Below, piece after piece: positions 52,658-62,166 of a stretch of DNA of 64,000 bases. The position numbers were made by a program, and so were the translations under genes. A model generated the notes under the pieces. It was not told the DNA's origin, did no database searches, and worked only from the letters and a program-made list of their open reading frames with translations. Numbering within the stretch: position 1 is the stretch's first letter; the number at the start of each line of letters is the position of its first letter. Source of the stretch: Mesorhizobium sp. WSM3859 (GTDB lineage: Bacteria; Pseudomonadota; Alphaproteobacteria; Rhizobiales; Rhizobiaceae); NCBI RefSeq assembly GCF_002295065.1, contig NZ_NSGG01000015.1:62001-126000 (forward strand). Direction: 5' to 3'.

Positions 52658-52957
52658 ATGGGCAGCTCGCAAAAACGCGCCATTCAAAACTATCGATCTC
52701 GCCTCAGCGAGCGCGGCTTGGCGCGCTTTGAAGTGCTTGGCCGCGATGCCGATCGCGACCTCATTCGATCTTTGGCCCGCCGCCCGGCCGAAGATGGACC
52801 GGATGCCTCTAGCCTGCGCGCTGCCGTCAGCCAGACCATCGCCGGCGAGCCACCCAAGCTTGGCGGGATCCTCGTCGCATTGCATCGTTCGCCGCTGGTG
52901 GGTGCTGACCTCGATCTTTCTCGCCCCCATGAAGAGGGACGGAAGATCGACCTGTGA
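52658..52957 (+). CDS. VapB/Phd-like antitoxin
   Basis: The 99-residue protein has a start after CGGAGG. It contains RLSERGLARFEVLGRDADRD and LIRSLARRPAEDGPDASSLR, then a C-terminal tail LDLSRPHEEGRKIDL suited to wrapping a PIN toxin. Its TGA overlaps the GTG start of a truncated PIN gene, the usual order for such pairs. Confidence 0.72.
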   Translation: MGSSQKRAIQNYRSRLSERGLARFEVLGRDADRDLIRSLARRPAEDGPDASSLRAAVSQTIAGEPPKLGGILVALHRSPLVGADLDLSRPHEEGRKIDL

Positions 52958-53097
52958 CACGCGACCTCCTCGATACCAACATCATCAGCAATGTCGTCAA
53001 ATGGCAGCCGTCGGAATCGCTCCTGGCATGGTTGTCGAGACAGCGTGACGAGGATCTGTTCATCACCTCGCTGACGATTGCGGGAAGACCGCCTTGA
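52954..53097 (+). pseudogene. VapC-like PIN toxin, truncated
   Basis: From GTG the frame reads TRDLLDTNIISNVVKWQPSE then LLAWLSRQRDEDLFITSLTIA and stops after 47 residues. Only the first conserved Asp and the first two helices of the PIN fold remain, about a third of the usual length, so the toxin should be inactive while the antitoxin persists. Confidence 0.8.
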
Positions 53098-53729
53098 GGC
53101 CATGGGCATCGCAAAATATGCCGGAGACGGGAAAGCGCACCTTGTGGAATGGCCTGGTGCGAGGCGCTGGCCATTCCGTGCGGATGGAAGAAACCGCGGA
53201 GAATCTTTGTAAATTCGATGAGCGACCTGTTTCGAAGGTGTCAGCGACGAGTTCATCCTCAAAATCTGGAAGGTCATGCGAGAGACCCGGCGCACTGACA
53301 GAATTGCGCGGGCGATTTGGTGCTGGGAGTGAGTTCGGGCATTGAGCTCGGCACTAAGGGACTACAGTCCGAGGATTTTTTATCAAAGAATCAAAGGGAA
53401 GCCAATCGTCAGCCGCATTGAGCCCCTGCGCATCTCAGTCCATCGATTCGAACGAAGCATCGACGTCGCAAAAACACGCTCGCGGATTTGCTGAATCCCC
53501 GCTCTTTCAGTGCGTATTCGAAATGCTCGGCAACGACTAAATGAAGAATGTTGTGTGCCGGCCGACCGCAATCGCATTGTTCCGGGTGATCCGATGCCGG
53601 CGGCACTCCCCATCGACCCGAAAATAGCAGCCTTTAGTGAGACCAAATCCAGCGGGGCGAGCTCCCAGATGAGCTACAGACAAGGTCTTCTCGAACTCGG
53701 CGATCTTCTCGCTATAGATGGCGATCTGC
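53098..53729. other. Region without recognised genes
   Basis: These ~630 bases between the vapC remnant and an IS110 relic contain only short unsupported frames. It appears to be mobile-element debris. Confidence 0.4.
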
Positions 53730-54200
53730 AGTAGAGACGACCAACGCGGACGATCGGCTGGGTGAGGCTTTCCTCGTCTTCGATTACACCCGCAAGGCGC
53801 TTCAAGTGGGCCGGGCCGCGTGGGGCGACGACCCGGTGCTCGGCGAGGTGGCCGCGCAGGCTGCGTGCGCTGGCGCACCAAGAGGTCGCGCGTGCGGAAT
53901 GTCATCGACCGCGCCTGTTGGTCCTCGGTTCTGACAGCCACGAAGCGCATTGTCGGCCTGGAGGCCGCTTCCGTGATCGCCTCCGCGTCAGCCAAGTTCT
54001 TCTGCCGCTTTACAAAGGGTTTCACCTAGACAGGCGGCAGGAGCCGGACGGCATGCCCGAGCAGGGGCTGTCCGGCGAGAAACGGCAGCAACTGCGCGCG
54101 ACAGCTTCTTGCGAAAGACAACCTTCACGTCACTCATGGCGCCGTGAACCTGGAAGACACGCTTTGCGAGATCGATTCCAATGATGGTAACTTGTTCCAT
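53730..54200 (-). pseudogene. IS110-family transposase relic
   Basis: MEQVTIIGIDLAKRVFQVHG starts at 54200. Frameshifted remnants follow: VKRQKNLADAEAITEAASRP, TMRFVAVRTEDQQARSM and RTRDLLVRQRTQ. These are the N-terminal DEDD region of an IS110 transposase different from the one at 41.6-42.6 kb. The C-terminal part is missing. Confidence 0.8.
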
Positions 54201-54358
54201 GGATGCCCTCTCTGTCTTGGTCGATTCTGGCAATCACCAAACCGGCACATCGCCATGGCGTCCGGAGGGGCATCTACTCCATCAGATTTTGCAACTAGCT
54301 TCTTTCCGGGCTCCGGCCGACGTCTCACTCAACGCCATCCGACATCCCCTGTCGCCTT

Positions 54359-54374
54359 TGTCAGGTCCGCCACA
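54359..54374. promoter_or_regulatory. NifA upstream activator site of nifH
   Basis: An exact TGTCAGGTCCGCCACA lies 92 bases before the -24 element, the classic arrangement for NifA with DNA looping. Confidence 0.9.
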
Positions 54375-54465
54375 CAAGTTTATTTAGCCCATTTAATATT
54401 TTTGCCAAATGTTAAATAGCTGAAAAGCAATCATAAAATTTCTTCTTCGATCCAACCGGCCAAAT

Positions 54466-54480
54466 TGGCACGAGTTTTGA
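54466..54480 (+). promoter_or_regulatory. sigma54 promoter of nifHDKENX
   Basis: TGGCACGAGTTTTGA, preceded by AAT, has the -24 GG and a -12 TTGA with correct spacing, 88 bases before the nifH ATG. The leader GATCGAAAGAAGGAAGGAA precedes the start and is the sequence copied elsewhere in the window. Confidence 0.93.
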
Positions 54481-54567
54481 GACGATCAGTGCGAGGCGCC
54501 GGGTTCTGCCGACCGGACTTCAAGTCGCGGATAGCCGCTATGGATCGAAAGAAGGAAGGAAAGCAAC

Positions 54568-55461
54568 ATGTCAGGTCTGCGTCAGATCGCATTCTACGGA
54601 AAGGGAGGCATCGGCAAGTCCACCACCTCTCAAAATACTCTCGCCGCTCTGGTCGACCTCGGACAGAAGATCCTCATCGTCGGCTGCGACCCCAAAGCCG
54701 ACTCTACCCGCCTGATCCTGAACGCAAAGGCGCAGGATACGGTTCTGCATCTCGCCGCCGAGGAAGGTTCTGTGGAGGACCTCGAACTCGAGGACGTGCT
54801 CAAGATCGGCTACAAAGACATCAAGTGCGTGGAGTCCGGCGGCCCCGAGCCGGGTGTCGGCTGCGCCGGCCGCGGCGTCATCACCTCGATCAACTTCCTT
54901 GAGGAGAACGGCGCCTATGACAATGTCGACTATGTCTCCTACGACGTGCTGGGCGACGTGGTGTGCGGCGGCTTCGCGATGCCGATCCGCGAAAACAAGG
55001 CCCAAGAAATCTACATCGTCATGTCCGGCGAGATGATGGCGCTCTATGCCGCCAACAACATCGCGAAAGGTATCCTGAAATACGCCCATTCGGGCGGCGT
55101 GCGGCTCGGCGGGCTGATCTGCAACGAGCGCCAGACTGACCGCGAGCTCGACCTCTCCGAGGCGCTGGCCGCCAGGCTCAATTCCAAGCTCATCCACTTC
55201 GTGCCGCGCGACAACATCGTCCAGCACGCCGAACTGAGGAAGATGACCGTTATCCAATATGCGCCAGACTCCAAACAGGCAGGGGAGTACCGCGCGTTGG
55301 CCCAGAAGATCCATCTCAATTCGGGTCAGGGCACCATCCCGACCCCAATCACCATGGAAGAGCTCGAGGACATGCTGCTCGACTTCGGCATCATGAAGAG
55401 CGACGAGCAGATGCTTGCGGAGCTTCAGGCCAAGGAAGCGAAATTGGCCGTCGCTCAGTAA
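54568..55461 (+). CDS. nifH: Nitrogenase iron protein NifH
   Basis: NifH is the homodimeric ATP-dependent reductase of dinitrogenase, also needed for P-cluster and FeMo-co maturation. The 297-residue protein has the P-loop YGKGGIGKSTTSQNTLAAL, the two cluster-ligand Cys in GVGCAGRGVITSINFL and DVVCGGFAMPIRENKAQEIY, and the Arg in CAGRG that DraT modifies in some species. The start follows AAGGAAAGCAAC. It is the first gene of nifHDK. Confidence 0.99.
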   Translation: MSGLRQIAFYGKGGIGKSTTSQNTLAALVDLGQKILIVGCDPKADSTRLILNAKAQDTVLHLAAEEGSVEDLELEDVLKIGYKDIKCVESGGPEPGVGCAGRGVITSINFLEENGAYDNVDYVSYDVLGDVVCGGFAMPIRENKAQEIYIVMSGEMMALYAANNIAKGILKYAHSGGVRLGGLICNERQTDRELDLSEALAARLNSKLIHFVPRDNIVQHAELRKMTVIQYAPDSKQAGEYRALAQKIHLNSGQGTIPTPITMEELEDMLLDFGIMKSDEQMLAELQAKEAKLAVAQ

Positions 55462-55478
55462 CCGCCCCTACCGACAGG

Positions 55479-55505
55479 GGGGCGCCGACCGTGATCTGGC
55501 GCCCC
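55479..55505 (+). terminator. Stem-loop between nifH and nifD
   Basis: GGGGCGCC and GGCGCCCC form an 8-base GC stem around an 11-base loop, followed by TTTCT. It may act as a partial terminator or mRNA-stabilising structure giving excess NifH over NifDK. An additional CCGCCCCT/AGGGGGGC pairing just upstream could compete. Confidence 0.55.
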
Positions 55506-55566
55506 TTTCTACGAAACAAGGCCTCGTTGGCGAGGCGTTACCCGAACCTTGAAAGGGGCAGGTCCC

Positions 55567-57072
55567 ATGGGCCTCGACTATGAGAATGACGGCGCTTTGC
55601 ATGCGAAGCTTATCGAAGACGTGCTGTCCCAATATCCAGACAAGGCGGCGAAGCGTCGCAAGAAGCACCTCAGTGTCGCAACGAGCAAGGACGAGGCCAC
55701 AGCGGAGGACAAGGGCCTTTCCGAATGCGACGTCAAATCGAACATCAAATCCATTCCGGGCGTGATGACCATCCGCGGCTGCGCCTATGCCGGCTCCAAG
55801 GGCGTGGTGTGGGGTCCGGTCAAGGATATGGTCCACATCTCGCACGGGCCGGTCGGCTGTGGTCAATATTCCTGGTCGCAACGCCGCAACTATTACGTCG
55901 GCACGACGGGCATCGACACGTTCGTGACAATGCAGTTCACCTCCGACTTCCAGGAAAAGGACATCGTTTTCGGCGGCGACAAGAAGCTGGAAAAGATCAT
56001 CGACGAAATCGAGGACCTGTTTCCGCTCAATGGCGGCATCTCGGTACAGTCCGAATGCCCGATTGGCCTGATCGGGGACGATATCGAGGCAGTGTCGCGC
56101 AAGAAGGCCAAGGAGCACGAAAAGACGATTGTACCGGTGCGCTGCGAAGGTTTCCGCGGCGTTTCACAATCGCTCGGTCACCACATTGCAAATGATGCGA
56201 TCCGCGATTGGGTCTTCGATAAGGAAGATGTCAAGTTCGAGTCCGGCCCATATGACGTCAACGTCGTCGGCGACTACAACATTGGCGGCGATGCCTGGGC
56301 GTCGCGAATCCTGCTCGAGGAGATTGGGCTTCGGGTGGTCGGCAACTGGTCGGGCGACGCCACGCTCGCCGAGATAGAGCGCGCGCCCAAGGCCAAACTC
56401 AATTTGATCCACTGCTACCGGTCGATGAACTACATCTGCCGGCACATGGAGGAAAAGTACGGCATCGCCTGGATGGAATACAATTTCTTCGGCCCCTCCC
56501 AGATCGAAGGCTCCCTGCGCAACATCGCCAAGCATTTCGGCCCGCAAATCGAGGAGAAGACCGAAAAGGTCATCGCCAAGTACCGGCCCTTGGTCGATGC
56601 TGTCACCGCCAAGTACCGACCGCGACTCGAAGGCAGCACGGTGATGCTCTATGTCGGCGGCCTGCGCCCCCGTCACGTCATCACTGCCTACGAGGACCTC
56701 GGCATGGTGATCGTTGGCACCGGCTACGAATTCGCCCACAACGACGACTATCAGCGCACCGGCCATTACGTGAAGAATGGCACGCTCGTCTATGACGACG
56801 TCACCGGGTACGAGCTGGAGAAGTTCATCGAAGGCATCCGACCTAATCTCGTTGGTTCCGGTATCAAGGAGAAGTACCCGGTGCAGAAGATGGGCATCCC
56901 GTTCCGCCAAATGCACTCCTGGGACTATTCCGGCCCGTATCACGGCTATGACGGCTTCGCCATTTTCGCCCGCGACATGGATTTGGCCATCAACAACCCG
57001 GTCTGGGGTCTCTACCGCGCGCCGTGGAAGAAGATAAAGGACGCGCCGCCGACGGCGGTCGCCGCCGAATGA
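55567..57072 (+). CDS. nifD: Nitrogenase MoFe protein alpha chain NifD
   Basis: The 501-residue alpha subunit binds FeMo-co. P-cluster Cys are in IRGCAYAGSKGVVWGP and GPVGCGQYSW. The cofactor Cys ligand is in LNLIHCYRSMNYICRHM and the cofactor His in PFRQMHSWDYSGPYHGYDG. The ATG at 55567 follows AAAGGGGC; a TTG six codons upstream is not used. Confidence 0.99.
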   Translation: MGLDYENDGALHAKLIEDVLSQYPDKAAKRRKKHLSVATSKDEATAEDKGLSECDVKSNIKSIPGVMTIRGCAYAGSKGVVWGPVKDMVHISHGPVGCGQYSWSQRRNYYVGTTGIDTFVTMQFTSDFQEKDIVFGGDKKLEKIIDEIEDLFPLNGGISVQSECPIGLIGDDIEAVSRKKAKEHEKTIVPVRCEGFRGVSQSLGHHIANDAIRDWVFDKEDVKFESGPYDVNVVGDYNIGGDAWASRILLEEIGLRVVGNWSGDATLAEIERAPKAKLNLIHCYRSMNYICRHMEEKYGIAWMEYNFFGPSQIEGSLRNIAKHFGPQIEEKTEKVIAKYRPLVDAVTAKYRPRLEGSTVMLYVGGLRPRHVITAYEDLGMVIVGTGYEFAHNDDYQRTGHYVKNGTLVYDDVTGYELEKFIEGIRPNLVGSGIKEKYPVQKMGIPFRQMHSWDYSGPYHGYDGFAIFARDMDLAINNPVWGLYRAPWKKIKDAPPTAVAAE

Positions 57073-57078
57073 GGAGTT

Positions 57079-57103
57079 GGCCTCCCTGCCAGGCAGGGAG
57101 GCC
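57079..57103 (+). repeat. Perfect inverted repeat between nifD and nifK
   Basis: GGCCTCCCTGCC and GGCAGGGAGGCC, 12-base perfect arms around a single A, lie directly after the nifD stop. There is no T-tract, so it is more likely an mRNA stabiliser or processing site than a terminator. Confidence 0.7.
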
Positions 57104-57199
57104 GCAAATACTTTGGGCACTCGATCCACGCGGAGGCCCTTAACGTCTTGATGTCCCTGTGCTGCCGCTTGGCGCGGCCAGATGGAAAAGGTGACCACC

Positions 57200-58741
57200 A
57201 TGCCGCAATCGGCCGAAAAAGTTCTCGACCATGCTCCCCTGTTCCGCGAGCCGGAATACAGACAAATGCTTGCCGAGAAGAAACTGAATTTTGAATGCCC
57301 GCACCCTGATCAGATCGTCACCGACCAACGCGAACTGACCAAGACTTGGGAATACCGCGAAAAGAACCTCGCTCGCGAGGCGCTTGTCATAAATCCCGCC
57401 AAGGCATGCCAGCCGCTCGGCGCAGTGTTCGCGGCCGCGGGCTTCGAGCGGACCATGTCTTTCGTCCATGGTAGCCAGGGCTGCGTTGCTTACTACCGCT
57501 CGCATCTGTCGCGACATTTCAAGGAGCCTTCGTCAGCGGTTTCCTCCTCGATGACCGAGGACGCGGCAGTGTTTGGCGGCCTGAAGAACATGGTCGACGG
57601 GCTCGCCAATACCTACAAGCTCTACGACCCCAAGATGATTGCCGTCTCGACCACCTGCATGGCTGAAGTCATTGGCGACGACCTGCGCAGCTTCATCGAG
57701 AACGCCAAGAACGAAGGCTCTGTCCCGGGCGACTTCGACGTGCCTTTCGCTCATACGCCGGCCTTCGTCGGCAGCCATGTCGATGGCTATGACGGCATGG
57801 TGAAGGGCGTGCTGGAGCATTTCTGGAAGGGCAGCGAGCGCTCGCAAGTCACTGGCACCATCAACATCATTCCAGGCTTCGACGGATTCTGCGTCGGAAA
57901 CAACCGGGAACTCAAGCGCCTTCTCGACCTGATGGGTGTCACCTATACCTTCATTCAGGACGCTTCCGACCAGTTCGACACGCCGTCGGACGGCGAATAC
58001 CGCATGTATGACGGAGGCACAAAAATCGCAGACGTGAAAGGGGCACTCAACGCGGAGGCGACACTGTCGCTGCAGCGTTACAACACCCGCAAGACGCTGG
58101 AACATTGCGACGAGGTCGGGCAGGCGACGGCGTCCTTCCATTATCCGCTAGGTGTCCAGGCGACTGACGAATTCCTGATGAAGGTCTCGGCGATTTCCGG
58201 CAAGGAGATCCCCGAGACAATCCGGATGGAGCGCGGCCGACTGGTTGACGCCATGGCCGACAGCCAGTCATGGCTGCACGGTAAGAAGTACGCAATCTAT
58301 GGGGATCCGGACTTCGTCTACGCCATGGCCCGCTTCGTCATGGAGACCGGCGGCGAGCCGACACATTGCCTCGCGACCAACGGCACCTCGGCCTGGGAGG
58401 CCGAGATGAAGGAATTGCTTGCATCCTCGCCTTTCGGCCAGGATGCGCAGGTCTGGGCGGGCAAGGATCTCTGGGCAATGCGCTCGCTGCTCTTTACAGA
58501 GCCGGTCGACCTGCTGATCGGCAATTCCTATGGCAAGTATCTGGAGCGGGATACCGGCACGCCGTTGATCCGGCTGACGTTTCCAATCTTCGACCGACAC
58601 CATCACCATCGCTTTGCGCTGATGGGCTACCAGGGCGGTTTACGCGTGCTGACGACGATCCTCGACAAGATATTCGACAAGCTCGATCGCGAGTCGAGCG
58701 AGACTGGCGTGACGGATTATTCCTATGACCTCACCCGCTAA
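57200..58741 (+). CDS. nifK: Nitrogenase MoFe protein beta chain NifK
   Basis: The 513-residue beta subunit shares the P-cluster with NifD. Cys ligands are in KACQPLGAVFAAAGF and FVHGSQGCVAYYRSHL, and the third in VSTTCMAEVIGDDL. The ATG at 57200 follows AAAAGGTGA and matches the normal NifK start; the in-frame ATG six codons upstream overlaps that site. Confidence 0.99.
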   Translation: MPQSAEKVLDHAPLFREPEYRQMLAEKKLNFECPHPDQIVTDQRELTKTWEYREKNLAREALVINPAKACQPLGAVFAAAGFERTMSFVHGSQGCVAYYRSHLSRHFKEPSSAVSSSMTEDAAVFGGLKNMVDGLANTYKLYDPKMIAVSTTCMAEVIGDDLRSFIENAKNEGSVPGDFDVPFAHTPAFVGSHVDGYDGMVKGVLEHFWKGSERSQVTGTINIIPGFDGFCVGNNRELKRLLDLMGVTYTFIQDASDQFDTPSDGEYRMYDGGTKIADVKGALNAEATLSLQRYNTRKTLEHCDEVGQATASFHYPLGVQATDEFLMKVSAISGKEIPETIRMERGRLVDAMADSQSWLHGKKYAIYGDPDFVYAMARFVMETGGEPTHCLATNGTSAWEAEMKELLASSPFGQDAQVWAGKDLWAMRSLLFTEPVDLLIGNSYGKYLERDTGTPLIRLTFPIFDRHHHHRFALMGYQGGLRVLTTILDKIFDKLDRESSETGVTDYSYDLTR

Positions 58742-58760
58742 GAGCCGGTGCCGGCTTTTC
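58742..58760 (+). terminator. Small GC hairpin after nifK
   Basis: AGCCGGTGCCGGCT followed by TTT can fold into a short GC hairpin just after the nifK stop. It may attenuate transcription into nifE. Confidence 0.4.
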
Positions 58761-58803
58761 GCCGAGGCCCCCCATCGCCCAATGGACTTCGGAGACTGAC
58801 GCC

Positions 58804-60294
58804 ATGACCTCGCTCAGTGCCAAGATCCAGGACGTTTTCGACGAGCCCGCCTGCGATAACAACCGCGGCAAGGATGCCAAGGCGCGCAAGGAGGGCTGCT
58901 CGAAGCCGCTGACCCCCGGGGCGGCGGCCGGCGGCTGCGCCTTTGACGGGGCCAAGATCGTCCTGCAGCCGATCACCGACGTTGCGCACCTGGTCCATGC
59001 ACCGATCGCCTGCGAGGGTAATTCCTGGGACAATAGAGGCGCAGCTTCGTCCGGGCCAACCCTGTGGCGGACAAGCTTCACGACCGACCTTACCGAACTC
59101 GACGTCGTTATGGGGCAGGGCGAGCGGAAGCTCTTCAAGGCGATCCGCGAGATCAAGGAAACATATGCGCCGGCGGCAGTCTTCGTCTATTCGACCTGCG
59201 TGACGGCGCTCATCGGCGACGACATTGATGCCGTGTGCAAACGCGCGGCCGAAAAATTCGGCTTGGCCGTGGTGCCGATCAATGCGCCGGGCTTGGCCGG
59301 CTCCAAGAACCTCGGCAACAAACTCGCCGCCGAAGCGCTGCTCGATCATGTCATCGGCACAGTGGAACCAGACGATGCCGGGCCCTACGACATCAACATC
59401 CTTGGCGAATTCAACCTCTCCGGCGAATTTTGGCTGGTGAAGCCGCTCCTTGAGCGGATCGGCATCCGGGTGCGCGCCTGCATTCCGGGCGATGCGCGGT
59501 ACATCGACATTGCATCCGCGCACCGCGCCCGTGCGACTATGATGGTGTGCTCAAGCGCACTCATCAATCTGGCCCGCAAGATGGAGGAGCGCTGGGACAT
59601 CCCGTTTTTCGAGGGCTCCTTCTACGGCATAACCGATACGTCGGAAGCGCTTCGCAACCTTGCTGAGCTGCTGGTGAGGAAGGGCGCCGATGCGGAGATC
59701 CTCGATCGCACAGACACGCTGATTGCTGAGCAGGAGGCGATTGCGTGGAAGAAGCTCGAGGCCTACCGCCGGCGGCTGCAAGGCAAGCGCGTGCTGCTCA
59801 ACACAGGCGGTGTGAAGTCCTGGTCAGTCGTCCACGCGCTGATGGAGATCGGCATGGAGATCGTCGGCACCTCGGTCAAGAAATCCACCGTCGAAGACAA
59901 GGAGCGGATCAAACGGATCCTCAAGGACGAAAACCACATGTTCGAGCAGATGGCAGCGCGCGATCTTTACGCCATGCTCTCAAAACACAAGGCCGACATC
60001 ATGCTGTCGGGCGGACGCACGCAATTCATCGCGCTGAAAGCCAAGACACCCTGGCTCGATATCAACCAGGAGCGCCAACATCCTTATGCCGGCTATGACG
60101 GCATGGTGGAACTTGTACGGCAGATCGACCTCGCCATTCACAACCCGATCTGGGGCCAGGTGCGGGAGCCGGCGCCGTGGGATTGCCAGCCTGCCGGGGA
60201 GGACGATCTGGCGAGCACGAAGAACGGGACCGCGACTGTGAACGCTTTCAATGAATTCGTCGGCGCGACGGCTCATCGCTTAGGCGAGCGTTGA
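58804..60294 (+). CDS. nifE: FeMo-cofactor scaffold protein NifE
   Basis: NifE with NifN forms the tetramer on which NifB-co is matured to FeMo-co. The 496-residue protein is NifD-like, with Cys in GCAFDGAKIVLQPITDVAHL and HAPIACEGNSWDNRG, and STCVTALIGDDIDAVC. It starts 62 bases after nifK and is followed 9 bases later by nifN. Confidence 0.98.
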   Translation: MTSLSAKIQDVFDEPACDNNRGKDAKARKEGCSKPLTPGAAAGGCAFDGAKIVLQPITDVAHLVHAPIACEGNSWDNRGAASSGPTLWRTSFTTDLTELDVVMGQGERKLFKAIREIKETYAPAAVFVYSTCVTALIGDDIDAVCKRAAEKFGLAVVPINAPGLAGSKNLGNKLAAEALLDHVIGTVEPDDAGPYDINILGEFNLSGEFWLVKPLLERIGIRVRACIPGDARYIDIASAHRARATMMVCSSALINLARKMEERWDIPFFEGSFYGITDTSEALRNLAELLVRKGADAEILDRTDTLIAEQEAIAWKKLEAYRRRLQGKRVLLNTGGVKSWSVVHALMEIGMEIVGTSVKKSTVEDKERIKRILKDENHMFEQMAARDLYAMLSKHKADIMLSGGRTQFIALKAKTPWLDINQERQHPYAGYDGMVELVRQIDLAIHNPIWGQVREPAPWDCQPAGEDDLASTKNGTATVNAFNEFVGATAHRLGER

Positions 60295-60303
60295 GGAAAT
60301 CCG

Positions 60304-61686
60304 ATGGTCCGCATCCTTCGCAATACCAAATCAGCGGCGGTCAACCCACTGAAGTCGTCACAGCCGCTGGGTGCCGCCTTCGCTTTTCTTGGAGTCGACG
60401 GTGCAATGCCCCTGTTCCATGGCAGCCAAGGCTGCACCAGCTTCGCGCTCGTGCTCTTCGTGCGGCATTTCAAGGAAGCGATCCCCTTGCAGACAACGGC
60501 GATGGACGAGGTGGCCACCATACTCGGCGGAGCGGACCATCTGGAAGAGGCGATCCTCAACCTCAAAATTCGCACTAAGCCAAAGCTGATAGGAGTGTGC
60601 ACGACCGCGCTGGTCGAGGCCCGTGGCGAAGATTGCGCGAGTGATATCGCCAACGTCAAGCTGAAGCACGCGGAAGAGCTCGCAGGTACGGAGGTCGTGC
60701 TGGCCAACACGCCTGATTTTGACGGCGCGATCGAAGAAGGCTGGGCCAAGGCTGTCGCGGCGATGATCGAAGGGATTACACGGTCGGGCGCACGGACCAG
60801 GCAACCGAAGAAGATCGCAATCCTGCCCGGATGCAACCTCACTGTCGCTGACGTCGAGCACTTGCGTGACATGGTTGAAAGTTTTGGCCTCAAGCCGATC
60901 ATCCTGCCGGACGTCTCCGGCTCGCTCGACGGTACGGTCCCTGACCGCTGGGTAACGACTACCTATGGCGGCACCAGCGTCGAAGAAATCCGCGAGCTTG
61001 GCACAGCCGCGCAATGCATCGTCATCGGCGAGCACATGCGCCACCCGGCGAAAATGCTGCACGGGTTGACCGGCGTGCCTTACGTGGTGTTGCAGTCGCT
61101 GACCGGATTGAAGGCTGTCGACCGGTTCGTCTCGGTGCTGTCGGCGGTTTCAGGCGCGGCGGTGCCGGCCCGGGTGCGCCGTCGCCGGGCGCAATTGGAG
61201 GATGCGTTGCTCGACGGACATTTTCATTTCGGAGGCAAGAAAATTGCGATCGCTGCCGAACCAGACCAACTCTATCAGCTCGCAACCTTCTTCGCCGGCA
61301 TGGGCTCCAAAATCGCGGCGGCGGTCACGACGACCGATATGTCGAAGATTCTGGAAAAAGTACCGGCGGAGTGGGTTCAGATCGGCGATCTCGGCGATTT
61401 GGAAGCTCTTGCCGCGGGCGCGGATCTTCTCGTTACTCACTCCCACGGTCGCCAGGCTTCGCAACGCCTTGGCATTCCGCTCATGCGCGTCGGCTTCCCG
61501 ATCTTCGACCGGCTCGGCAGCCAGCACAAGCTCACAATCCTCTATGAGGGGACCCGCGACCTGATCTTCGAGGTTGCCAACATCTTCCAGGCCAATCAGC
61601 ACGCGCCGACGCCTGAGGCGCTTGATCCATTCCGGAAACGAGAAATGCCAGATGAGCTCCGTTCGTCGCCTCTCACTCGTCACTGA
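60304..61686 (+). CDS. nifN: FeMo-cofactor scaffold protein NifN
   Basis: The 460-residue NifK-like partner of NifE has SSQPLGAAFAFLGVDGAMPL, FHGSQGCTSFALVLFVRHFKE and GVCTTALVEARGEDC. The normal NifN pattern keeps the Cys used for the EN-bound cluster and lacks the full P-cluster set. Its end overlaps the proposed nifX start by 35 bases. Confidence 0.97.
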   Translation: MVRILRNTKSAAVNPLKSSQPLGAAFAFLGVDGAMPLFHGSQGCTSFALVLFVRHFKEAIPLQTTAMDEVATILGGADHLEEAILNLKIRTKPKLIGVCTTALVEARGEDCASDIANVKLKHAEELAGTEVVLANTPDFDGAIEEGWAKAVAAMIEGITRSGARTRQPKKIAILPGCNLTVADVEHLRDMVESFGLKPIILPDVSGSLDGTVPDRWVTTTYGGTSVEEIRELGTAAQCIVIGEHMRHPAKMLHGLTGVPYVVLQSLTGLKAVDRFVSVLSAVSGAAVPARVRRRRAQLEDALLDGHFHFGGKKIAIAAEPDQLYQLATFFAGMGSKIAAAVTTTDMSKILEKVPAEWVQIGDLGDLEALAAGADLLVTHSHGRQASQRLGIPLMRVGFPIFDRLGSQHKLTILYEGTRDLIFEVANIFQANQHAPTPEALDPFRKREMPDELRSSPLTRH

Positions 61687-62149
61687 CGAGGTTCGCGCAC
61701 CGATGCCTGAACGACGAGCAGGCGCATTGCGCGTAGCAATCGCCACGCATGACATGAAGGATCTCAATGCCCATTTCGGGTCGGCCAGGCGCTTTGCTGT
61801 CTACGACGTGACGCGCAAGGAGTGGCATCTCGTGGAAGCCGTGGCCTTCGATGACGTTTCCGATGAGAGCGGGATGCGTCGGACCGAGGGCGATGACCGC
61901 ATCACGCCGAAGGTGGAGGCGCTGAAGGGCTGCCATCTGCTGTTTTGTCTGGCCATCGGCGGCCCTTCGGCAGCCAAAGTTGTTTCTGCCAAAATCCATC
62001 CGATCAAGGTGCCGCAGCCACAAACGATCCAAGAGGTGCTGTTGCGCACGCAGATGATGCTGAGGACATGTCCTCCGCCCTGGCTGCGCAAGGTGCTGGC
62101 CGACGCTGGTGTCGCCGAAAAGAAACCCTCCTTCGAGGACGAGGACTGA
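61652..62149 (+). CDS. nifX: Nitrogen fixation protein NifX
   Basis: NifX binds and shuttles NifB-co and the VK-cluster during FeMo-co synthesis. The protein shows ALRVAIATHDMKDLNAHFGS, RRFAVYDVTRKEWHLVEAV, ALKGCHLLFCLAIGGPSAAKV and IHPIKVPQPQTIQEVLLRTQ. Two starts are possible: ATG at 61652 (165 residues, overlapping nifN) or ATG at 61703 (148 residues). Confidence 0.95.
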   Translation: MSSVRRLSLVTDEVRAPMPERRAGALRVAIATHDMKDLNAHFGSARRFAVYDVTRKEWHLVEAVAFDDVSDESGMRRTEGDDRITPKVEALKGCHLLFCLAIGGPSAAKVVSAKIHPIKVPQPQTIQEVLLRTQMMLRTCPPPWLRKVLADAGVAEKKPSFEDED

Positions 62150-62166
62150 AACGAGGAAAGAGCAAA

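Noticed and set aside
56164..57201. Minus-strand frame of 345 codons
   Set aside because: Antisense to nifD; a codon-bias artefact.
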